Positions 7,346 to 13,240 of a stretch of 14,569 nt of DNA are shown in pieces (within the stretch, counting starts at the first letter, position 1; every line of letters begins with the position of its first letter). The DNA is taken from assembly GCA_946886185.1 (NCBI GenBank), contig CAMPIC010000017.1:1-14569 (forward strand). The letters are read 5' to 3'. Position numbers and translations under genes: made by a program. Source of the DNA: an uncultured bacterium. Lineage in GTDB: Bacteria > Eisenbacteria > RBG-16-71-46 > CAIMUX01. A model generated the notes under the pieces. The model was not told the DNA's origin and ran no database searches. It saw only the letters and a program-made list of their open reading frames with translations.

Positions 7346-8296
7346 ATGCTGCGCGGGCGGTCATCCTGGACTCTGGACAGCGGCGTGTTCTCGTGTCGGA
7401 GCGTTGACGTCCGCTGCGGTGGCCGCCGGGTTCGTTTGCTCGCAATCGCGCTCGCGGTGTTTGCGCTTTCCTGGTCGCTGGCCGATGTCGCCCGCGCCGG
7501 AGTCGATGCGTTCCGCGCGATGTTCCTCCCCGAATCGAGTCAACGCGAGCCGGGCGGCACGTTCGAGCTCACCTTCGAAGTGGACGAGACCGCGCGGCAC
7601 TTCAACGGATATGAAGTGCGCTTGCACTGGGATCCGGACGTCCTCTCTCTCGACTCGGTCCGGCAAGGCTCGCTCATGGCCGATGCGTGCCCGAACAACT
7701 TCACCAACCTGACCTTCACTGATTCGACCGCGATCTATTCGCACGTGCTCCTGTGTGGAGGGGTGTCGCTCGACGGCCCGGGCGTGGTGAGCATCTTCAC
7801 GTTCCGCACGGATGCGCCCGGATCGACGGTCGTCGATATCGTGTCCGATCCGAACAGGACTTTCTTCGACGACGGCATCTTCATCTCGCCCGCACACCCG
7901 ACTTATCCGCGGCAGGTAGAGCTGTTCGACGCGACGGTATCGGTCGGCGGCCCATCAGAAGTGCCGCTCGGTATGCATACAGGCGGGGTCGCGGTGCGGG
8001 TCGCGCCGAACCCGGTGCGGTCGGACGGAGTGATCCGGATCGTGTTCGAAGATCCGATTGCCGCGAGAAAAGCCGGAGCGGTCGGAAGCTCGGCGGCTGC
8101 GCTCACCGATGCTATATCCTTCGAGCTCTCGGACGTGACCGGACGAATCGTGCATCGGCGCACGATAGCGCCCGGCGAGTCGAGCGTTTCATGGAGAGTC
8201 GACGCCGGCGGCGCCCGACTCTCCGCGGGAACCTATTTCTATACCGCGCGCTCACAGCGCGGGACGACCGCGGGAAAGATCGTGGTCGTTCGGTAG
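7346..8296 (+). CDS. Secreted cohesin-like protein with C-terminal sorting module
   Basis: 316 residues. The start is fixed by AAGGAGGAG ending five nt before the ATG at 7346. The signal peptide has an unusually long n-region of about 30 residues, then a hydrophobic core (LLAIALAVFALSWSLA) and a predicted cut after VARA (about residue 51). Residues about 56-205 look cohesin-like: GGTFELTFEVDE, NGYEVRLHWDPDVLSLDSV, GPGVVSIFTFRTDAPGS, the usual alternation of strands with a G-x-G-x-[VL]-x-x-[IL]-x-F-x-[VT] core. Residues about 215-316 form the FlgD-Ig/Por-sorting-type end (VAPNPVRSDGVIRI, ELSDVTGRIVHRR, SAGTYFYTARS). It lies 73 bp after the 1014-residue surface protein and shares both module types, so the two probably work together on the cell surface. 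It converges on the Doc remnant, 22 bp from it. The cohesin call is by pattern only. Confidence 0.83.
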   Translation: MLRGRSSWTLDSGVFSCRSVDVRCGGRRVRLLAIALAVFALSWSLADVARAGVDAFRAMFLPESSQREPGGTFELTFEVDETARHFNGYEVRLHWDPDVLSLDSVRQGSLMADACPNNFTNLTFTDSTAIYSHVLLCGGVSLDGPGVVSIFTFRTDAPGSTVVDIVSDPNRTFFDDGIFISPAHPTYPRQVELFDATVSVGGPSEVPLGMHTGGVAVRVAPNPVRSDGVIRIVFEDPIAARKAGAVGSSAAALTDAISFELSDVTGRIVHRRTIAPGESSVSWRVDAGGARLSAGTYFYTARSQRGTTAGKIVVVR

Positions 8297-8318
8297 GAAG
8301 GATCGGACCCGGACGAAC

Positions 8319-8652
8319 TCACCTCTTGCGAGTGCGAGCGCGAGTCGAGAGAGCGAGCGTGGCGGTGACGGCATCGGCTTCCGGCGCTTTCAAGCGATAG
8401 CCGTTCGGCTCGAGGAAGACGCCGGCGACCGTGAGCGCGACGCGTTTGTTTCCATCCTGGAACGGGTAATTCCGAGTGAGGGCGTGCGCGTACGCCGCCG
8501 CCAGCCGAAAGATGTCGGCCGCCTCATATGCGAGAATGTTCTTTGGGCTCGCGAGAGCGGAGTCTAGTAATCCTTCGTCGCGGACTCCAGGTGCTCCGCC
8601 ATGCTCCGCGAGGAGCCAGGACGCGTGAACAGAAATGCGTAACGGAAATCTT
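8319..8652 (-). pseudogene. Decayed Doc/Fic-type (death-on-curing) toxin remnant
   Basis: The frame reads VHASWLLAEHGGAPGVRDEG, LLDSALASPKN, AAAYAHALTRNYPFQDGNKR, FLEPNGYRL, an evident death-on-curing toxin. Intact relatives have about 125 residues, an N-terminal segment before the first His, and a Fic motif HPFx[D/E]GN[G/K]R whose His is catalytic. Here the motif has Tyr instead of His (NYPFQDGNKR). There is no ATG, GTG or TTG in frame after the sctN stop, so the first dozen residues and the start are missing. The C-terminus stops at LALSTRARTRKR, without the usual final helix. No antitoxin gene lies beside it, since sctN is directly upstream. I infer an inactive fragment; a short protein from a non-standard start cannot be excluded. 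Confidence 0.65.
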
Positions 8653-10026
8653 TCAGGCGCCGGCGGTGCGGGAGAGCAGGGCGCGGCAGTCGTCGTAGGA
8701 CACCGTCTCGCGCGTGCCCTGGCGGAGGAAGGACTGGATCGAGTCGATCTTCGCGATCGCTTCGTCGATCTTGCGGTCGCTTCCGCGCTTGTAGATGTTG
8801 TACGTGATCGCCTCGCGATTCGCGCCGTGGACCGCCAGGAGCTCGCGGATGCGCTGCGCGGCACGCTGGTGCTCCGCGCCGGTGATGGATGGAAAGACGC
8901 GGCTGATGCTTCCCAGCACATCGATCGCGGGATAGTGACCGGAGGCGGCGAGCGCGCGGGAAAGGACGATGTGCCCGTCCAAGATCGCGCGCACCTCGTC
9001 GGCGACCGGCTCGGTGAGATCGTCTCCCTCCACCAGCACGGCATAGAACGCGGTGATCGAGCCGCGATCGGAGTTACCGGATCGCTCCAGCAAACGCGGC
9101 AGCTCGGAAAACACCGACGGCGTGAATCCGGCCCGCGCGGGAGGCTCTCCCGTCGCCAGCCCGACTTCCCGTTGCGCGCGCGCAAACCGCGTCACCGAGT
9201 CCATGAGCAGCATCACCCGCCTGCCCTGATCGCGGAAATAGTCGGCGATCGCCTGCGCCACGTAGGCCGCCTTCAAACGGACGAGCGACGGCTCATCCGA
9301 GGTCGCCACCACCACGACCGAGCGGCTCATCCCTTCCGGACCCAAGCACTCTTCGATGAACTCGTTCACTTCGCGGCCGCGCTCGCCAATCAATGCGATC
9401 ACGTTGACGTCGGCGGCGGTGTTGCGCGCGACCATCCCGAGGAAGGTGCTCTTGCCACCTCCCGTTCCCGAGAAGAGGCCGACGCGCTGCCCTTCGCCCA
9501 CCGTGAGGAGTCCGTCGATCGCCTTGATTCCGACCGGCATCGGGCGCGTGATGCGCGTGCGGAGGAGTGGATCGGGAGGCGGCGCCATCACCGGATACTC
9601 CTCGTCGGCGTCGAGCGGACCGCACACCGCCGCATCCCGCGGCTCTCCCAAACCGTTGAGGACCCGGCCCAGGAGCGCATCGCCCACTCGCACGGTGAGT
9701 CCGCGTCCGGTCGGAATCACTTCGCTCGCCATCCCGATCTGGGATAGCTCGCCCAGCGGCATGAGCAGCGCCTCGTTGCGCTCGAATCCGACCACTTCTG
9801 CTCGCACCGTGCTCTCGGCGTGCGGATTGCGGATGTGACAGAGCTCTCCCACCCACGCTCCGGGCAGCATCGCCTTGACCACGATGCCGACGAGCCCGGT
9901 GACGCGGCCGCGAACCTCGACCGACGACTTCTGTTCGAGAAGCCGGGAGAGCGCGGGAAGGTCGAGCAGCGGATCATTCCCGCTCCGGGAGCGCATCGAG
10001 GCGGCGGGATCGTCCGGAGAGCTCAT
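8653..10026 (-). CDS. sctN: Type III secretion ATPase SctN (FliI/YscN family)
   Basis: 457 residues. It is the hexameric ATPase below the export gate that unfolds and releases substrates and chaperones. Walker A GTGGGKST is at 187-194 (Lys192), GERGREV with the catalytic Glu215 at 214-220, and Walker B VMLLMDSVTRFA at 271-282 (Asp276). The spacing Lys-Glu-Asp is identical to that of Salmonella FliI. The N-terminal beta-barrel shows EVVGF...LMPLGEL and GRVLNGLGEP, typical of the secretion-ATPase branch rather than F1-beta. The C-terminal region (RQGTRE) is present. The start at 10026 overlaps the sctL stop by ATGA, with GGTGGA seven nt upstream; the frame is open further up but that part lies in sctL. 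The call SctN rather than FliI rests on the neighbouring SctJ, because the family sequence alone does not separate them well. Confidence 0.93.
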   Translation of the reverse strand: MSSPDDPAASMRSRSGNDPLLDLPALSRLLEQKSSVEVRGRVTGLVGIVVKAMLPGAWVGELCHIRNPHAESTVRAEVVGFERNEALLMPLGELSQIGMASEVIPTGRGLTVRVGDALLGRVLNGLGEPRDAAVCGPLDADEEYPVMAPPPDPLLRTRITRPMPVGIKAIDGLLTVGEGQRVGLFSGTGGGKSTFLGMVARNTAADVNVIALIGERGREVNEFIEECLGPEGMSRSVVVVATSDEPSLVRLKAAYVAQAIADYFRDQGRRVMLLMDSVTRFARAQREVGLATGEPPARAGFTPSVFSELPRLLERSGNSDRGSITAFYAVLVEGDDLTEPVADEVRAILDGHIVLSRALAASGHYPAIDVLGSISRVFPSITGAEHQRAAQRIRELLAVHGANREAITYNIYKRGSDRKIDEAIAKIDSIQSFLRQGTRETVSYDDCRALLSRTAGA

Positions 10027-10667
10027 CGCGGTTCCACCGTGTCGCGCCGAGGCTCGAGGAGCAGCCGCTCGAGGACGCGGAGCTGGGTTTCGAGACGCGC
10101 GTCGACGATGCCGACCGGCGACTCGATCACGCATCCTCCCGACTCGATCGTTGCGTCTTCGACCAACTCGATCTCGTCATGCCCGATCGCTTCCGCGAGA
10201 CGAGGTCGTTGCGATCGAAGCGTCTCCGCGTCGCCGGGGCGAACGCGGATGCGGATTTTGCCCGACTGCGGAGGGAGTCCGCGCATCGCCTCGAGCACCA
10301 GATCGCCCAGCGCGTCGTGCCGGGTCGCCAGCTCGCGACCCAGGATCTTCTCCGCGAGCTTGATGGAGAGCGCCAGAAGCTGGGTCCGGCTCTCGTCGAT
10401 TTGCCGAGTGCGCGCCGCGTTCAGCTCGAGGATGCGCTCGGTCCATTCGCGGACACCCTCTTCATATCCGCGGGCACGCGCCTCGCTCTCCAGCAGCCGC
10501 GCATTCTCCTGCGCTTCTGCGAGGATCCGGGCTGATTCGGCGGCCGCAAGACCGCGCACCTGCGCCGCTTCCTCGAACGCGGATGCGACTTGATGTTTGA
10601 CGAGGCGTCTCGTGCCCAGAGACGGACTCGTGAAAGACGATCCATTGCCTTTCACGATCCGGCTCAT
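10023..10667 (-). CDS. sctL: Type III secretion stator protein SctL (FliH/YscL/HrpE family)
   Basis: 214 residues, soluble. It is expected to dimerise, bind the N-terminus of the ATPase SctN and link it to the cytoplasmic ring. Residues about 25-120 are a long Ala/Glu/Arg-rich amphipathic coiled coil (VRGLAAAESARILAEAQENA, ARGYEEGVREWTERIL). The C-terminal globular part has the family hallmark GGCVIESPVGIVDARLETQL near residue 190, followed by a last helix. Length matches the family (about 200-240). It starts with an ATG overlapping the upstream stop by four bases (ATGA) and ends in the same kind of overlap with sctN, which indicates translational coupling and fixed stoichiometry in one operon. 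Confidence 0.88.
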   Translation of the reverse strand: MSRIVKGNGSSFTSPSLGTRRLVKHQVASAFEEAAQVRGLAAAESARILAEAQENARLLESEARARGYEEGVREWTERILELNAARTRQIDESRTQLLALSIKLAEKILGRELATRHDALGDLVLEAMRGLPPQSGKIRIRVRPGDAETLRSQRPRLAEAIGHDEIELVEDATIESGGCVIESPVGIVDARLETQLRVLERLLLEPRRDTVEPR

Positions 10668-11491
10668 TGCTCACCACTCCGTTGCTGCGCCATCTCGTCT
10701 CTCCGCGCGAGAAAGCGCTCTGCGAGCGGCATGTCCATCTGGTGCGCGATTCGTTCCGCATACTCTCGTGGATGTTGGGCCAATTGCGCCGCCAGGGTGT
10801 GAAGGCCGATCGAGCCCGAGAAATTGGGGTCCCCCTCCTCCACGTCGAGGACCGCCCGCACCGTCTCCGCGGCGCCGCGAGAAGTCGCGGAATCCTGCTC
10901 TACGTGATACGCCTTGGCGGGATGCGCGTTGGCCAGTTGCTCCCGACCGAGGTCCTGCGCGAGCAGCCAGAGCTGTTGCGCATCGAGGAACGCCAACCGG
11001 TCCACCGGATCTTCGCGCACTGACGAGGGAGCCGCATGCGGGAAACGGCGGAACAACCAGCGCCGCAGCTCTCCGGACCAGGCAGGAGCGAGCGGGCGCA
11101 CTTCGATCGGCTCTCCCTGACTCGGCTTGACCCGCGGCCAGAACGATCGCAGCACTTCGCGCCCGACCTCCGGTTTCAACTCTCCCAGGGCGAGCAGCAA
11201 CGTGGCCGCCGGCTCGCTCTGAAGCTGCGCGGTGAGCCAGCTCGGATGCACTCCTGTTTGATCCAGTCGGCAGCGCGGTTCGCGCTTGGGCCAGGAGGCG
11301 CGCATCGCTTCACGGGTCGCGCGCGGGAGCTGCCGGAACCGGAGATAGAGATCGTGCACATCATCGTTCGCGAGACGTGGGATTCGCCGTTCCGCCTCGA
11401 CCGGCTCCGACCCGGCCCAATCGCACGCGAGCAGATATCCGCGGGTGAAGGCAGCACAGCGATCGAAGGGTGTGGTCGCCGAGTCCGCCAC
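10664..11491 (-). CDS. Type III secretion-locus protein in the SctK/FliG position
   Basis: 275 residues starting at GTG 11491, with GAGG six nt upstream; the sctJ stop is eight bp before it. No signal peptide or membrane helix, Trp- and Arg-rich, mostly helical. Residues 79-120 (TGVHPSWLTAQLQSEPAAT, LLLALGELKPEVGREVL) resemble the repeated FliG-type pattern in which a helix of hP..ia..L..l.p..a..iL..L is followed by a short turn. Between an SctJ and an SctL, injectisome loci usually encode SctK (YscK/OrgA/MxiK), an accessory cytoplasmic protein; flagellar operons encode FliG at this place. I cannot assign it to either family by sequence alone. Its role as a cytoplasmic adaptor between the inner ring and the SctL-SctN complex is inferred from position. 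Confidence 0.8.
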   Translation of the reverse strand: MADSATTPFDRCAAFTRGYLLACDWAGSEPVEAERRIPRLANDDVHDLYLRFRQLPRATREAMRASWPKREPRCRLDQTGVHPSWLTAQLQSEPAATLLLALGELKPEVGREVLRSFWPRVKPSQGEPIEVRPLAPAWSGELRRWLFRRFPHAAPSSVREDPVDRLAFLDAQQLWLLAQDLGREQLANAHPAKAYHVEQDSATSRGAAETVRAVLDVEEGDPNFSGSIGLHTLAAQLAQHPREYAERIAHQMDMPLAERFLARRDEMAQQRSGEQ

Positions 11492-11499
11492 GACCTACC

Positions 11500-12306
11500 T
11501 CAGCTCGAGCTTCCGGTAGCGGTCACCGGTCGTGCCGTGCGTTGCGGAGCCTGCTCCGTGACCTGGCGCGCGAGCGACCGGTTGCGCATCGCCAGCGCGG
11601 CGAGCAGCGCGACGAGCAAGAGCGTGAGCCCCGCCAGCGGATAGAACAGCACCGAAGGGTCGAACCCTGTGTCGCGAGGGGGCGCCGGCGACGGCGCGAC
11701 TGTCTTCAGAACGACCGAGACGTTGGCAGGATCGAGCCGTTCCACGCTTCCGGCGACGAGGGTGCGGATATCCTGCTCGGTGACGCGCGCTTCGCGAGAG
11801 GCGCTCGGATCACCGGACCACGCTTTCACGAACACGGCGGCGCGCGGCGCCGGCAGCTCCGCGTCCAACGCCTGGCGCAGAGGATCGGGTTCGGACGCAG
11901 AGATGTGAACGCGCGCATGGATCACGTCCGGCATCGATTCGATCGTCTGCGTGAGCTCGCCCGCTTGCGCTTGCAGGAACATCGCCTTCTCTTCCACCTG
12001 GGTGGGGATCAGGCTCGATCGCCCCAACAGATCCGCGAAACCTGGCGGCTCTTCGCGAGGCTGGTCATTCTCCGAGAGGATCAAGAAGGCGTGACTCGCT
12101 TCGCCGGACGGCACCGAGACGGCCCAGCGCCCTTCCTGGGAGGCGTCGGCCGATTTCTTCTCCGCCGTGATTCCGTTCTGACGGAGGAGCACGATCAATT
12201 CGATCGCGTCGATCTCGCTGAGATCGCTGAGCACGTCGACCCGCTGGCAACCGGCGAGCAGCAGCACGAGCGCGATCATGAGCGCGGGTTGGAAAGGGAT
12301 CCGCAT
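11500..12306 (-). CDS. sctJ: Type III secretion inner-membrane ring lipoprotein SctJ (YscJ/PrgK/MxiJ family)
   Basis: 268 residues. The signal peptide ends in a lipobox LLAGC with the lipidated Cys at 20. The periplasmic ring-building domains follow: VDVLSDLSEIDAIELIVLLR, TQVEEKAMFLQAQAGELTQT, MPDVIHARVHIS, and RTLVAGSVERLDPANVSVVL, all hallmarks shared by YscJ and the FliF N-terminal half. One membrane helix is at about 219-239 (VLFYPLAGLTLLLVALLAALA), with a short basic cytoplasmic tail. FliF is about twice this length, has two membrane helices and no lipobox, so this is an injectisome-type SctJ. The ATG at 12306 has GGAGA upstream and lies 24 bp after the sigma-factor stop. It would form the inner-membrane ring together with SctD, which is not in this window. 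Confidence 0.93.
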   Translation of the reverse strand: MRIPFQPALMIALVLLLAGCQRVDVLSDLSEIDAIELIVLLRQNGITAEKKSADASQEGRWAVSVPSGEASHAFLILSENDQPREEPPGFADLLGRSSLIPTQVEEKAMFLQAQAGELTQTIESMPDVIHARVHISASEPDPLRQALDAELPAPRAAVFVKAWSGDPSASREARVTEQDIRTLVAGSVERLDPANVSVVLKTVAPSPAPPRDTGFDPSVLFYPLAGLTLLLVALLAALAMRNRSLARQVTEQAPQRTARPVTATGSSS

Positions 12307-12330
12307 CCTGGTTCTGTCTCCCTCGTCTCG

Positions 12331-13041
12331 TCAGGTCGGCGACTCGAGACCCCGTTGCTCGCAGAGGGCGGCGAGGTTCTTGAGCGCGCGCGCGTGGACC
12401 CGGCAGGTCCACGATTTCGAGAGGCCGAGCTTCGCACCCGCCTCCTCGAGCGTCTTGTGATGGAAATAGTAGTCCTCGATGACGGACCGTTCCTTCTCAT
12501 CCAGATTCGCGACCGACTCGCGCAGGAGCTGGGCGGCGCGACGGAGAGCGACCGCCGTTTCCGGATCCTGAGTCGGGTCGGCCAACTCGCCCATTCCCTC
12601 GTGATCGATCGAGAGGAGCCGCGCCCCCGCCAGGCGCACGATGGTCGAACGCGTTTGCTCGATGTCATCCTCGAGACTGCCCATTCGATCGGTTCGCTGG
12701 GATCCTGCCGCATCGGAGAGCAGCTCGTTGGCGGCCCCGTCGAACATGACAGAAGCGTTCGGATCTTTCTCGAACCATGCCATCTTGCGGATTCCGTCGT
12801 AGATGGCGCCACGGATGCGGTAGTAGGCGAAGGTCTTGAACTGAACGCCGCGCGTCGGGTCGAAGCGCCGGCTGGCCTCGATCAGTCCGATCTGACCGTA
12901 TCCTTCCAGGTCCTCGAGCTCGACGAAGGAGGGGAGGGAGCGCAGGATCTTCTTGGCCAGCGCGGTCACGAAGGATCGATACTGCTCGACGAGCGCTTCA
13001 GCGGAGCCAACGCTCCCCGCGCCGCTTCGTTCCTGGTCCAT
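12331..13041 (-). CDS. FliA/WhiG-family RNA polymerase sigma factor
   Basis: 236 residues, the usual size of sigma-28. Region 2 is at about 15-90 (LVEQYRSFVTALAKKILRSL, EDLEGYGQIGLIEASRRFDP, FKTFAYYRIRGAIYDGIRKM); RGAIYDGIRKMAW is the FliA-type end of region 2.4/3. The middle (about 100-170) is a divergent region 3. Region 4 is at 175-228 (LDEKERSVIEDYYF, TLEEAGAKLGLSKSW), with the helix-turn-helix. GAGGCGG lies a few bases before the ATG at 13041. It is the first gene of the T3SS unit, 24 bp before sctJ, so it probably directs transcription of other secretion genes or effectors elsewhere. Whether it is this genome's flagellar sigma-28 cannot be told here, and no anti-sigma FlgM is recognisable nearby. 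Confidence 0.9.
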   Translation of the reverse strand: MDQERSGAGSVGSAEALVEQYRSFVTALAKKILRSLPSFVELEDLEGYGQIGLIEASRRFDPTRGVQFKTFAYYRIRGAIYDGIRKMAWFEKDPNASVMFDGAANELLSDAAGSQRTDRMGSLEDDIEQTRSTIVRLAGARLLSIDHEGMGELADPTQDPETAVALRRAAQLLRESVANLDEKERSVIEDYYFHHKTLEEAGAKLGLSKSWTCRVHARALKNLAALCEQRGLESPT

Positions 13042-13101
13042 GAACCGCCTCGGAATCGCTGCCGTGATCGACGCGCCTCGATGGGCGAAGGCGCGCCTCG
13101 T

Positions 13102-13130
13102 AGTCTAGGCCGCCCCCGAGGACAGGTCAA
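13102..13130 (-). promoter_or_regulatory. Sigma-70-type promoter of the sigma-factor / T3SS unit
   Basis: On the minus strand TTGACC (13130-13125) and TAGACT (13107-13102) are separated by exactly 17 bp. They match the -35 consensus at five of six and the -10 consensus at four of six. Transcription would start near 13095, giving a leader of about 55 nt before the ATG at 13041. It lies in the 199-bp gap after the ABC-F gene, so the unit can be transcribed independently of it. Confidence 0.55.
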
Positions 13131-13240
13131 CGCGAGGGGAAGCGAGTTTGGGTGATGCCCACGCCGTCCCGATCCCTCGGCTGCGCGCCACCTCGTGCTC
13201 TCCGCCTCCCGCACGCCGGACGCCGTGGATGACGTGCTCT

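Noticed and set aside
8653..9185. Extension of the Doc-frame open reading frame into sctN
   Set aside because: This part is the antisense-frame shadow of the ATPase; only the portion after the sctN stop resembles a toxin.
8653..12306. Calling the unit flagellar (fliF-fliG-fliH-fliI)
   Set aside because: The FliF-like protein is half length with a lipobox and a single C-terminal membrane helix, which fits SctJ and not FliF.
11470..13155. 561-codon plus-strand open frame opposite sctJ and the sigma factor
   Set aside because: It is a shadow of two clear minus-strand genes in GC-rich DNA; its translation is repetitive Arg/Glu/Leu-rich with no recognisable domain.
13042..13240. A small gene between the sigma factor and the ABC-F gene
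   Set aside because: No open frame with a ribosome binding site or coding pattern; the stretch is better explained as a promoter region.
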